Notes: a model not told the origin generated them from the sequence alone. Numbered from the stretch's first letter, positions 41,561 to 49,347 are shown. The stretch is 64,000 nt of DNA from Halopenitus sp041821145 (GCF_041821145.1 NZ_JBGUBC010000008.1:62001-126000), one strand, 5' to 3'. Translations and numbers: made by a program.

Positions 41561-41785
41561 ATGACGACCGCGATCGACGCCACGACGGAGACCGTATCCG
41601 GCGCCGCGCCGGGGACGATTCACGGGCGGATCGACCACGCGCGCGTCGAGTTCACGCCGACGAGGATCGCCTTGGGGATCATGCTCGTCGCGGCCCTCGG
41701 GTTCGCGCTATTGTTCATCCAGGAGCCGATGGTTCACGACTCGATGCATAGCTTCCGACACGCGGCCGGCGTCACCTGCCATTGA
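41561..41785 (+). CDS. cbtB: Cobalt transporter subunit CbtB
   Basis: A 74-residue protein with one transmembrane helix ('IALGIMLVAALGFALLFIQEP') and a His-rich C-terminus ('MVHDSMHSFRHAAGVTCH') typical of CbtB, thought to bind cobalt at the outer face. The ATG at 41561 directly follows an A/T-rich stretch. It is followed by cbtA with two bases between. Confidence 0.92.
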   Translation: MTTAIDATTETVSGAAPGTIHGRIDHARVEFTPTRIALGIMLVAALGFALLFIQEPMVHDSMHSFRHAAGVTCH

Positions 41786-41787
41786 GG

Positions 41788-42615
41788 ATGCTCGCCGAGT
41801 ACGTCCTTCGCGGGCTCAAGGCGGGGGTCCTCGCGGGGCTCGTCTTTGGCCTCTTCGTGGCGATCGTCGCCAATCCGTTGGTCGCGTTCGCCGATGAGCT
41901 CGGCCACGGCGAGACGGCGATCGAGGCAGGTCACGAACACGACGGCAGTAGCGGCGATGGCGTCGTTCCGTCGGCGGTCACGAACGCGGTGAGCGTCGTC
42001 TCGGGAGTTCTCTGGGGGATCCTCCTCGGCGCGACGGTCTTCGGGGCCGGCTTCTACCTCCTGGAGCCGATCCTTCCCGGCGGGCCGAGATCGGTGATAC
42101 CCGACTCCGCCATGGCCGCCGCCGGCTTTCTGTCCGTCTCGGGAGTGCCGTGGCTCCTCCTCCCGCCGCAGCCGCCGGGCGTCCAGCAGTTCCTCGCCGT
42201 ATCCACCCGCATTCGTCTGTACGCCGGACTGCTACTTCTCGGCACGGTCTGTTGTCTGCTCGCGCTGTTCGTCTTCGATCGCCTCTCGCGGAAGCGTGGA
42301 CGGTCGACAGCCCGCGCCGCGATCACTGCGCTGTTGCCGTTCGGTCTGCTCGCCGTTCCGGTCGTCCTTGCGCCCGCGAATCCGATCGAGAATTCGCTTC
42401 CTCCGGAGCTATCGGCGGGACTGGTGGGAATGACCGTGTTCGGACAACTGTTGCTGTGGGCCGTTCTCGCGAGCGCCCACGCATGGCTGCGCCGTGGGCC
42501 GTCGGGCGAATCGCTGGTCGAGCCGAATGGATCGACGATCGAACCGGATGGATCGACGGCCGAGCGTTCCCAGACCGCATCGACGAACGTCGAGTCGGCG
42601 GTGAGTGGGGACTGA
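41788..42615 (+). CDS. cbtA: Cobalt transporter subunit CbtA
   Basis: A membrane protein of about 275 residues with 6-7 helices. It has a His-rich loop 'GHGETAIEAGHEHDG' after the first helix and the CbtA segment 'VVSGVLWGILLGATVFGAGFYLLEPILPGGPRSV'. CbtAB import cobalt in many B12-synthesising bacteria and archaea. The ATG at 41788 follows the cbtB stop; a TTG at 41782 in the same frame is an alternative. The C-terminal 40 residues are Ser/Thr/Glu-rich with a repeated 'PNGSTIEPDGST'. Its stop overlaps the next ATG (TGATG). Confidence 0.92.
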   Translation: MLAEYVLRGLKAGVLAGLVFGLFVAIVANPLVAFADELGHGETAIEAGHEHDGSSGDGVVPSAVTNAVSVVSGVLWGILLGATVFGAGFYLLEPILPGGPRSVIPDSAMAAAGFLSVSGVPWLLLPPQPPGVQQFLAVSTRIRLYAGLLLLGTVCCLLALFVFDRLSRKRGRSTARAAITALLPFGLLAVPVVLAPANPIENSLPPELSAGLVGMTVFGQLLLWAVLASAHAWLRRGPSGESLVEPNGSTIEPDGSTAERSQTASTNVESAVSGD

Positions 42616-43061
42616 TGCAGGATCGAACCGACGACGTCCACGCGAACGGCTTCACCGACCATGTGCTGGTCTGTACGACCGAACGGGACCCCGAATACGC
42701 CTGCTGTGGGAACGCGGGCGGTGAGGCGGTCCTCGAGGCGGTGAAGACGTGGCTTCGCGACCGGGACGTCTTCTGGTCGCGGATCCACGTCGCCGAGACG
42801 AGCTGTCTGGGTCTCTGTAGCGAGGACGGGACCGCGATCGCGATCCATCCGCGGAGCCGATGGTACTCGGACGTGACACCGACGGACGTGCCGGAACTTC
42901 TGGCTGCCGAGTTCGGCGAGGACGCTTCGGGCGTCTCACGATCAGGGATCGAGAGGAATGAGGAGCGAAAAGAAGAGAAGGAGGAGGAGAGTGGAAAAGA
43001 AGAGAAGGAGAAGAAGGAGGGGAAGCAGGAACCCGCGATCGAAGCCGTCGCCGAGGAGTGA
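42615..43061 (+). CDS. Thioredoxin-like [2Fe-2S] ferredoxin
   Basis: A 148-residue protein. Residues 15-105 match the thioredoxin-like [2Fe-2S] fold: 'VLVCTTERDPEYACCGNAGG' and 'ETSCLGLCSEDGTAIAIHPRSRWYSDV'. The C-terminal domain of CbiX2 in this window shows the same layout, so these are paralogues. The last 40 residues are an unusual Lys/Glu-rich tail, coded by a GA-rich stretch. It is coupled to cbtA by a TGATG overlap, suggesting a redox role in cobalt handling or corrin synthesis; that is inference. Confidence 0.82.
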   Translation: MQDRTDDVHANGFTDHVLVCTTERDPEYACCGNAGGEAVLEAVKTWLRDRDVFWSRIHVAETSCLGLCSEDGTAIAIHPRSRWYSDVTPTDVPELLAAEFGEDASGVSRSGIERNEERKEEKEEESGKEEKEKKEGKQEPAIEAVAEE

Positions 43062-43162
43062 ATTGACGGCTTACCCGTTCACGAATAACGACGGATCACG
43101 ACGGCGGACTCGGGACTCACAAGGGACCGAAATGCGTCTCCGTATTCAATACTCAAGCGTGG

Positions 43163-43204
43163 AAAAAACGAATTCGACGTCCAGCATCGCCGCGAGGCGG
43201 CGAT
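43163..43204 (-). terminator. Stem-loop and T-run ending the cobalamin operon
   Basis: ATCGCCGCGAGGCGGCGAT (43186-43204) forms a perfect 8-base-pair stem with a 3-base loop. Read leftwards it is followed, 17 bases on, by a run of six T (43163-43168). This fits a transcription end for the leftward operon just past the cspA remnant. Confidence 0.6.
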
Positions 43205-43216
43205 CCGGTATCGGAA

Positions 43217-43354
43217 TTAGTTGCGGACGACGTTCGTCGCGCGCGGGCCTTTGGGGGCGTCTTCGATGTCGAAATCGATGTCCTGTCCTTCTTCGAGGTC
43301 CGGGGCGCCAACGTCCTCCATGTGGAAGAAAACGTCATCGTCCGCATCCTCAGT
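43217..43354 (-). pseudogene. cspA: 5'-truncated cold-shock protein gene (cspA remnant)
   Basis: Read leftwards the frame from 43354 encodes 45 residues, TEDADDDVFFHMEDVGAPDL continuing to 'KGPRATNVVRN' and a TAA stop. This matches the C-terminal two-thirds of haloarchaeal CspA, including the RNP2 motif 'VFFHMED'. The expected N-terminal part with RNP1 (about 19 residues ending GYGFIS) is missing; the sequence upstream is unrelated and has no start codon in frame except the internal Met. It therefore cannot make a normal cold-shock protein. It lies 45 bases after the DUF3209 stop. Confidence 0.75.
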
Positions 43355-43399
43355 CGGAATTCCGATCGATCGCGGGACCCGTGGTAGGTGGACCGTCCG

Positions 43400-43771
43400 T
43401 TACTCCTCGGCCGGGAAGGTCTCGTGGAGGACGTCGTGGGCGTCCGCGAGCCCCTCGAGAACGCTTTCCCCCTGGTCGGTCAAACGCCGGACGGCGCGTT
43501 CGGCGTCGCGAACGGCGACGAGTCGGCCGCGCAGGTAGTCGTATTCGGGATCATCGGGGTCGGTCTCGGCGATCTCGGCTTCCAGATCGACGAGAGCCGC
43601 ATCGAGATGGCGCTCGATCGCATCGAGCGTCTCCGCGTTCGCGAGGGCCTCGATCGGGCCCTCCAAATGGCCTTCCAGTTCGGCCTCCGCGTGTTCGCGG
43701 GCGGTTCGGTCCCCGGTACCGAGGACGTTCATCACTCCGAGTCGAAGCGCTTCGAGTTCGTGACAGCTCAT
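43400..43771 (-). CDS. DUF3209-family protein of the cobalamin operon
   Basis: A 123-residue acidic, mainly helical protein: 'MSCHELEALRLGVMNVLGTGDRTAREHAEAELEGHLEGPIEALA'. It has a Cys-His pair at residues 3-4 and several conserved acidic and His residues, which could bind metal. I recognise it as the DUF3209 family that accompanies haloarchaeal cobalamin genes; the function is unknown. It is the last intact gene of the operon, 52 bases after cbiX2. Confidence 0.8.
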   Translation of the reverse strand: MSCHELEALRLGVMNVLGTGDRTAREHAEAELEGHLEGPIEALANAETLDAIERHLDAALVDLEAEIAETDPDDPEYDYLRGRLVAVRDAERAVRRLTDQGESVLEGLADAHDVLHETFPAEE

Positions 43772-43823
43772 GTGGTGTGTCGTGTCCGTTGTTTCGATTG
43801 GTTCGGCGTGTTTCGCGAGCGGT

Positions 43824-45080
43824 TCACAGCGTTACGTCGACCAGATCGGAGACGATCCGTCCCCGATCGAGGTGCGAGGAGACGATGCGTTCAGCGTCGG
43901 TCCCGTCGACGTCTCCGTACCAGACGCCATCGGGATAGACGGCCACCATCGGTCCGTCTCCGCAGCGTCCGAGACACGACGAGCGGGTAATGCGCGCCTC
44001 GCAGGCGTCGGAGTCGCGAGCAGCCTGGCGTAGTCGTTCGAGAACCGCCGGCGCTCCGTCGGCCGCGCACGTCTGATTCGTACAGACCGCGACGTGAGCC
44101 TCGGGCGCGTCGTGGGCGTGCGGTTCCGCGTCGACGTCGTCCCGATCAGCGTGGGACTCCCGGTGTGTCATCGCTCGGAGCATCGCTCGGGCACCGCCGA
44201 CATCCTCCTCGTACCCGTCGAGTTCGACCTTGTACTTACAGGTGTCACACGACATCTCGACGCTGTCGGTGCGGGCCGCCTGCCAGCGATCGCCGAGCAC
44301 GTCGAGCAACCGCGAGTCAGTCCCGAGCGGGTCGCCGGCCGCGGCGTCGACATAAGGGTATTCGTCGTCGAAGGCGGCGGTCCCGTCACGGATCCGCTCG
44401 GTCAACACGCCATCGCCGAGCATGTATGGGAGCACGATGATGGCGTCCGGGCGATCCGTGGCGATCCGGTGAAGCGTCTCATCGAGACGGGGCTCGGTCA
44501 CGCCGATGAAGGACGCAGCAACGCGATCGAAGCTGCGTCCCTCCCGAAGCAGTCGAGCAAGCTTGTGGACGTCACCGTTGGCGTCGGGATCGCTCGATCC
44601 GCGGGCGCAGACGACGACGGCGACGTTCGCGTCCGCGCGGTCGACTTCCAGGTCGTCCTCGACGGTCGTAGCTCGATCGTCGAGCAGGTCGACGATCGCC
44701 GGGTGGATCCCGAGATGCGATCCGTTGTGGATCTCGACGTCCGAATGAGCGGATCGAGCCGTCCGGACCGCAAGCGGGACGTCGGTCTTCACATGGCTCG
44801 CGGCAAAAAGCGACAATTGGACGACGGTGATTCGCGAGACTGTCGCGGCCAGTCCCGCGATCGCCTCGTCGATCGATGGGGACGCGAGTTCGATGAAGCC
44901 GGCATCGACCGGGATCCCGAGCCGCTCCTCCAGGCCGGCCGCGAGTTCCCGAACCTGCTCATTCGAGCGCTCCCGACGCGATCCGTGGCCGACCAGAAGC
45001 ACGGCTTCGTCGTCGCGATCCATCGCGGACACCGGGGTCGTTGGGGCAGCCGAACGAGTGGCGTCGGAATTCGTCGTCAT
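43824..45080 (-). CDS. cbiX2: Sirohydrochlorin cobaltochelatase CbiX with C-terminal ferredoxin domain
   Basis: A 418-residue protein. Residues 25-285 are a long-form CbiX: 'EAVLLVGHGSRRERSNEQ' with the catalytic His, 'LSLFAASHVKTDVPLAV' with the second His, and 'VVVCARGSSDPDANGDVHKLARLL' in the second half. A Cys pair 'SCDTCKYKVELDGYEEDVGG' and a His-rich link lead to a thioredoxin-like [2Fe-2S] domain (about residues 335-415) with 'VAVCTNQTCAADGAP' and 'SSCLGRCGDGPMVAVYPDGVWYGDV'. It inserts Co(II) early in the anaerobic-type pathway. The ATG at 45080 overlaps the preceding stop. Confidence 0.92.
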   Translation of the reverse strand: MTTNSDATRSAAPTTPVSAMDRDDEAVLLVGHGSRRERSNEQVRELAAGLEERLGIPVDAGFIELASPSIDEAIAGLAATVSRITVVQLSLFAASHVKTDVPLAVRTARSAHSDVEIHNGSHLGIHPAIVDLLDDRATTVEDDLEVDRADANVAVVVCARGSSDPDANGDVHKLARLLREGRSFDRVAASFIGVTEPRLDETLHRIATDRPDAIIVLPYMLGDGVLTERIRDGTAAFDDEYPYVDAAAGDPLGTDSRLLDVLGDRWQAARTDSVEMSCDTCKYKVELDGYEEDVGGARAMLRAMTHRESHADRDDVDAEPHAHDAPEAHVAVCTNQTCAADGAPAVLERLRQAARDSDACEARITRSSCLGRCGDGPMVAVYPDGVWYGDVDGTDAERIVSSHLDRGRIVSDLVDVTL

Positions 45081-45805
45081 CACGTGTCCTCCAGGTCGCC
45101 CACGTCGGATCCGGTCGCACGCTCGATGCTCCGGCGAAGCTTCGCGCGTCGATCGGCCGCGTAGAGTCCGGACTCGTCGCTTCCGGTGTAGAGCCACTCG
45201 GCGAACGCGGAGACGTCCGCATCGTCAGCCAGCCCGAACCAGTAGCCGTCCGAGGAGGTTTCCGAAAGGTCGTCGGTCGGGATGTGTGGCTCGGCGGCCG
45301 ACAGCTGCGAGCGGATCGTCCCGAGGAGCGCGCGGTCGTCGTGGACGAAGGAGACGCCGACCGAAGCGGACGACTCCCGAAAACAGACCGTACCGCAGGC
45401 CTCGAACAGTCCTCGAAGGAGTTGAGAACGGTGGTCACGGAAGGCGTCAAACCGGTACCCACCGGGCTGCCCATCGATCGGGAGCCCGAAGGCAGCGCTC
45501 GCGCGCTCGGCCGGCGCGCCGATGGCCTGCAACTCGTAAGCGTCCTCGAATCGAACGATCGAGGCGTCGTGGGCGGACTCGCGGGCGGCGATGCGATGGT
45601 CGGTCCCCGTCCGGCTGGTTCCCGCGATCGCGGCGAGCGCGTCGGCCGCCGTCTCGTCGCCGGCGCGGGTCGTGATGCAGTTTGCGGTCAGTTCGCCGTC
45701 GCCGGCTACCCGACCCCAGAAGTACGCCGTTTCCGGGGTCGCCGCGAGCAGGTCATCCGCCGGCTCGATCGGAGGGGATGCAGCTGTCGGATCGGCGTCA
45801 CTCAT
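45080..45805 (-). CDS. Cobalamin-operon protein resembling a degenerate LAGLIDADG fold
   Basis: A 241-residue acidic protein of unknown function. Two segments resemble the paired LAGLIDADG helices of homing endonucleases: 'YFWGRVAGDGELTAN' (residues 28-42) and 'QLLRGLFEACGTVCFRE' (128-144), about 100 residues apart. The first keeps the acidic residue (Asp36); in the second the position of the catalytic Asp is Cys137. The end 'FAEWLYTGSDESGLYAADRRAKLRRS' also resembles such proteins. It overlaps the ferredoxin gene before it and cbiX2 after it, so it is part of the biosynthetic operon and probably not a mobile endonuclease. The ATG at 45805 is preferred. Confidence 0.65.
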   Translation of the reverse strand: MSDADPTAASPPIEPADDLLAATPETAYFWGRVAGDGELTANCITTRAGDETAADALAAIAGTSRTGTDHRIAARESAHDASIVRFEDAYELQAIGAPAERASAAFGLPIDGQPGGYRFDAFRDHRSQLLRGLFEACGTVCFRESSASVGVSFVHDDRALLGTIRSQLSAAEPHIPTDDLSETSSDGYWFGLADDADVSAFAEWLYTGSDESGLYAADRRAKLRRSIERATGSDVGDLEDT

Positions 45806-46109
45806 CGGTGGCCACCTCGTTTGCTCCACTCGCTTTTGCTTCCGTCATCATATCGTCCGTCGCTACCGCCACCTCGATCGCGTCGACCGGACAGGCTGTG
45901 GCAGCCCGTTCGGCGTCAGCCAGCCGGTCATCGGCGAAGCGAGCGACGATCGTTCCGTCGGTGATCTCGCTATCGCCGATCGTCGCCAGCCCGTCGGCGG
46001 CTTCTCGGAACCGGTCGTCACGGACGAGACAGGCGAAGATGCCCTCGCAGGCGTCCCGATCGAGGGTCACGCGGTAGGGCTCGTTTTGACAGGTGGAGTC
46101 AGTAGTCAT
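45798..46109 (-). CDS. Single-cluster ferredoxin
   Basis: A 103-residue ferredoxin-like protein. Cluster motif 'DRDACEGIFACLVRDD' is C-x2-I-x2-C, with the second Cys of the usual motif replaced, and the closing Cys is in 'AATACPVDAIEVAV'. This arrangement is typical of [3Fe-4S] ferredoxins. It overlaps cbiH1 and the LAGLIDADG-like gene, and may supply electrons to a reduction step in corrin synthesis (inference). Confidence 0.85.
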   Translation of the reverse strand: MTTDSTCQNEPYRVTLDRDACEGIFACLVRDDRFREAADGLATIGDSEITDGTIVARFADDRLADAERAATACPVDAIEVAVATDDMMTEAKASGANEVATDE

Positions 46110-47226
46110 ACTTGGACTCGTATCCGCGGGGGGTCACCATTCGATCGTCCCAGACGTACGTCTCCTCGTTGCCGACGAGGATCGTCGTCGTCATGTCGAT
46201 CAAGTCGCTTTCGCCGAGCGCCTCCAGCTCACCGAGTTCGACGATCTCCACGCGCTCGTCCTCACGACCGGCGCCGTGGACGATCCCGACCGGCGTCTCC
46301 GGGTCGCGGTGGTCAAGCAGGATCTCACAGCACGTTCGGAAGTTCTCGCGACGCTTGCGGCTCCAGGGATTGTAGATCGCGATCGTGAACCCCTCCGGAG
46401 CGACCGCGTGGAGCCGGGATTCGATCTTCTCCATCGGCGTCAAGTGGTCCGAAAGCGAGACGCTGACCGTGTCGTTGACGAGGGGTGCACCGAGACGCGC
46501 ACCACACGACTGGGCGGCGGGCACGCCGGGAACGACCTCGAAGTCGACCGATTCGGCGGTCGCACCCTTCGACTCCAGGATCTCAAGCGCCAGACCGGCG
46601 AGCGCATAGACGTTCGGGTCCCCGCTTCCGACGATCGCGACGTGGTGGCCGGCAAGCGCCCGGTCGATCGCCTCCTCGGTGCGGGAGACCTCCCCGCACA
46701 TCGGCGTGTCGTACAGCTCCTCTGCCGACTCGATCACCTCATCGGGGAGGAGGTCGATGTAGGTGGTGTATCCGACGACGTGGTCGGCCGCAAGAAGGGC
46801 TCCTCTGGCGCGTGCGGTCATTCCCTCCGGCTCGCCGGGACCGAGCCCGACCGCCACGAGGCGACCCGGATCGCCCTCGAAGTCATCGACGGTCGATTCG
46901 ACGTTCTCATCGGTCGCGTCCCGCTTTGCAGCGGCAGCGTCCGACGTCGACGCCCCGCAGCCGGATCCGGAGTCGGTCGGGGAGTCGGAGGCGGCCTCCG
47001 AACTCGATCCACCACACTTCGAGGAGGAGGCGGAGGCCGCCGAGCGCGAATCGCTCGACCCGCCACAGGTCGCGGGGCCCGAGTCGGTGGCGGTATCGGT
47101 CGTTTCGATCGCGTCGTTTGTCCCCACCGTCTCGGTGGAGTCAGCGTCCGTCTCAGTCGTGTCTGCGTCCGTCTCGGTCGTTTCACCGTTCGTCTCGGTC
47201 GTGTCGGTGGTGTCGTTCGTGCTCAT
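46099..47226 (-). CDS. cbiH1: Precorrin-3B / cobalt-precorrin-3 C17-methyltransferase
   Basis: A 375-residue protein. Residues 1-115 are low in complexity: Thr/Glu/Asp repeats ('TETDADTTETDADSTET') and several 'CGGSS'/'CGAS' Cys groups. The SAM-dependent methyltransferase core follows: 'LVAVGLGPGEPEGMTARARGALLAADHVVGYTTYIDLL', 'GSGDPNVYALAGLALEI', 'VVPGVPAAQSCGARLGAPL' and 'IYNPWSRKRRENF'. CbiH performs ring contraction with C17 methylation. It is two bases after cbiH2, its paralogue. The Cys-bearing tail could bind metal or an Fe-S cluster (inference). Confidence 0.9.
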   Translation of the reverse strand: MSTNDTTDTTETNGETTETDADTTETDADSTETVGTNDAIETTDTATDSGPATCGGSSDSRSAASASSSKCGGSSSEAASDSPTDSGSGCGASTSDAAAAKRDATDENVESTVDDFEGDPGRLVAVGLGPGEPEGMTARARGALLAADHVVGYTTYIDLLPDEVIESAEELYDTPMCGEVSRTEEAIDRALAGHHVAIVGSGDPNVYALAGLALEILESKGATAESVDFEVVPGVPAAQSCGARLGAPLVNDTVSVSLSDHLTPMEKIESRLHAVAPEGFTIAIYNPWSRKRRENFRTCCEILLDHRDPETPVGIVHGAGREDERVEIVELGELEALGESDLIDMTTTILVGNEETYVWDDRMVTPRGYESKYDY

Positions 47227-47228
47227 GA

Positions 47229-48149
47229 TCAGAAATCGTCGACGTCACGCCCGCCGCGCGGGGTGACGAGATGTTCGCCGTGGTCGTTCTCCCAGACGGT
47301 CGTCTCGTGAGTGCCGACGAGGATGGACGTCCCCATCCCGCTGACCTCCTCGTCGTGGTCGGTTGCCTCGCCAAGGGTAGTGATCGTGTGCGTCTCGTCC
47401 TCGAGGTTGCGCCCAGCGTCGCCGCGGCCGGCATCGTTGAAGATGCCGACGGGAACGTCGTCGGATCGCTCCTCCCGAATCACGTCGATCGCGCGCTCGT
47501 AATCCCGCCAGCAGTTGTACAAAACGATCACGAACCCGCTGATCGCGGCTGCACGCAGTTTCTCCTCGATCTCCGCCCAGCCGCGCCACTTGTCGGACAG
47601 CGAGACGGTGCAGAAGTCGTTCGACAGCGGTGCACCGAGGTTCGCCGCACCGCCGAGCGCCGCGGTCACACCCGGGACGACCTCGATCGGGACGTCACGA
47701 GCGTCCTCGGCGTCGGCCATCGTGAACAGGAGGTCGCTTTTGCCGTAGACGTTCGGGTCCCCCCCGGAGACGTGTGCGACGTCCTCGCCGGCACGAACGC
47801 GCTCGAAGGCCTCCTTCGCCAACTCGATCTGGCGTCCCATCGACGATCGAACGAGCGTCTGGCGGGCCCCGTCGGGACGTTCGAGAACGGTTCCGGAGTC
47901 ATCGTCAGGATCGTCCGTACTCGTCCCAGCAGCCGCATCATCGATCTCGGCGCTCTCGGGGGGGAGGGTCCCGTCGCGTCGCAGGAACTCCTGATAGAGG
48001 TTCGAGGCGATCACGCAGTCGGCAGTGGCGATCACGTCTCGTGCTCGCTGAGTCATCGCGTGCGGGAGCCCGGGACCGATCCCGACGACGTAGAGGGTTC
48101 CGAGACCGTCAGTACCTACCTCCCCGCTTCCCGCGTCGTGAGCCGCCAT
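47229..48149 (-). CDS. cbiH2: Second CbiH-type C17-methyltransferase
   Basis: A 306-residue paralogue of CbiH1: 'LYVVGIGPGLPHAMTQRARDVIATADCVIASNLY', 'VSGGDPNVYGKSDLLFTMA', 'VVPGVTAALGGAANLGAPL' and 'VLYNCWRDYERAIDVI'. A Ser/Asp insert (about residues 65-85) is unique to this copy. It has the family core but differs at several conserved positions, so it may perform a different methylation or assist CbiH1. It lies one base after cbiG. Confidence 0.88.
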   Translation of the reverse strand: MAAHDAGSGEVGTDGLGTLYVVGIGPGLPHAMTQRARDVIATADCVIASNLYQEFLRRDGTLPPESAEIDDAAAGTSTDDPDDDSGTVLERPDGARQTLVRSSMGRQIELAKEAFERVRAGEDVAHVSGGDPNVYGKSDLLFTMADAEDARDVPIEVVPGVTAALGGAANLGAPLSNDFCTVSLSDKWRGWAEIEEKLRAAAISGFVIVLYNCWRDYERAIDVIREERSDDVPVGIFNDAGRGDAGRNLEDETHTITTLGEATDHDEEVSGMGTSILVGTHETTVWENDHGEHLVTPRGGRDVDDF

Positions 48150-48150
48150 C

Positions 48151-49254
48151 CTATCGCCCCACCGCCACGGTCACGGCATCGTCGAACCGCTCCTTCTCGC
48201 GGACGAGTTCGTGCTCGCGACCGCCGGCGATCGCCGACGCCTCCGCGATCCCCGGCCAGCCGATCAGCTCCTTCGAGCGGGACGGGGAGGGCCCCTCGAA
48301 CGCCTCCAGAGTCTCCTTCTCGAAGAGAACGACTCCGGCACCGATCGCCTCCGCCGCCGCATAGAGCCCCTCCTCGCCCTCCTTTCTGGTTCCAGTGGCG
48401 ACGAAGTCTATGTTCTCAACGGTCAAATCGAGGTCGTCGAGCGCGGCCTCCCAGGCGTCGAGGACCTGCTCCTCGTCCACGCCCGAGACGGTCCCCGTCC
48501 CGATCACGACGCGATCGTCGCTTTCGCCGCCCCCGTTCCGCTTGAGGACGGTCACGTCGTCATCGACGAGGACCGCCCGAGGTCCGTCGAGGCGGGCGAC
48601 CGGGCCGAGTTCCTCGTTGAGGACGGCGAGGTTCGTCGCCACCGTTGAGTCGCCGTTGACGACGTGGCTGTCGAGCGCCTTGGCCCTGCTCTCGACACCC
48701 TGTTTGCCCGCCGCCTCGCTGGCGGTGGTCATCGCCGGAACCGCACCGAGCGTCGAGAGGTCGTGAGCGACCTGGTTGGCGCCGTGGTGGCCGCCCGTAA
48801 TCGGGATCGCCCAAGTGAGTTCCTCGTCGACCACGACGATAGCGGGGTCGTCCCACTTGTCGTCGAGCAGGGGCGCGGTCTTTCGCATCGCGATCCCCGA
48901 TGCCATGAGTCCAACGAAGCAGTCGTATTCACCCCAGTGGTCCGCGAAAACGTCGCCGTGATATTCGATGACGTCGATGCGGTCGTACTCCTCGCCGAGC
49001 CCTTCGACGATCTCCTCGGCGGTGTCGAGCTTGCGCTCGAAGCTCACGATCGCTATCTCCTCGGCCACTTCACCGTCCGAATCCGGCGTGGAACAGCTCG
49101 CTCCCGAGTCGTCGTCGGTAGTGTCGGCGTCTGCGTCAGCGGTCTCGGTTCCGTCCGTTGGGTTGTTCTCGTCCGTCGGGTCGGATTTGTCGGTGGGGTT
49201 GTTCTCGTCCGTCGATTCGACGTCGTCGGTCGTGCGGTCTGTGTCCGTACTCAT
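48151..49254 (-). CDS. cbiG: Cobalt-precorrin-5A hydrolase
   Basis: A 367-residue enzyme that opens the delta-lactone and releases acetaldehyde. After a 50-residue acidic repeat region ('ENNPTDKSDPTDENNPTDG') come the CbiG parts: 'WGEYDCFVGLMASGIAMRKTAPLL', 'PAIVVVDEELTWAIPITGGHHGANQVAHDLS', and the C-terminal 'TGTRKEGEEGLYAAAEAIG'. All conserved blocks are present. The long 93-base gap to cbiF upstream contains a tandem repeat. Confidence 0.93.
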   Translation of the reverse strand: MSTDTDRTTDDVESTDENNPTDKSDPTDENNPTDGTETADADADTTDDDSGASCSTPDSDGEVAEEIAIVSFERKLDTAEEIVEGLGEEYDRIDVIEYHGDVFADHWGEYDCFVGLMASGIAMRKTAPLLDDKWDDPAIVVVDEELTWAIPITGGHHGANQVAHDLSTLGAVPAMTTASEAAGKQGVESRAKALDSHVVNGDSTVATNLAVLNEELGPVARLDGPRAVLVDDDVTVLKRNGGGESDDRVVIGTGTVSGVDEEQVLDAWEAALDDLDLTVENIDFVATGTRKEGEEGLYAAAEAIGAGVVLFEKETLEAFEGPSPSRSKELIGWPGIAEASAIAGGREHELVREKERFDDAVTVAVGR

Positions 49255-49270
49255 CGGTAGATTACGTCGG

Positions 49271-49331
49271 CTTCATCGGTGGATCACATCGATCTTCATC
49301 GGTGGATCACATCGATCTTCATCGGTGGGTC
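49271..49331. repeat. 23-base tandem repeat between cbiF and cbiG
   Basis: About 2.6 copies of a 23-base unit beginning CTTCATCGGTGGATC (starts at 49271, 49294 and 49317). It fills the only long gap in the upper part of the operon, just before the cbiG start. It looks like recent slippage; an effect on cbiG translation is possible. Confidence 0.9.
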
Positions 49332-49347
49332 CCTCGGTCAGCATTGG

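Larger units (their letters stand above)
43062..43399. other. Region between convergent cobalamin units: terminator and cspA remnant
   Basis: 338 bases between the [2Fe-2S] gene and the DUF3209 gene. It contains a truncated cold-shock gene on the minus strand (43217-43354) and a strong stem-loop followed by a T-run (43163-43204). The part 43062-43160 shows nothing recognisable. Confidence 0.7.

Noticed and set aside
45080..45805. Active mobile homing endonuclease
   Set aside because: No intein or intron context, one catalytic position is Cys, and the gene overlaps biosynthetic genes on both sides, so mobility is unlikely.
49271..49331. Possible CRISPR-like array
   Set aside because: The 23-base units are head-to-tail without unique spacers and there are no cas genes in the window.
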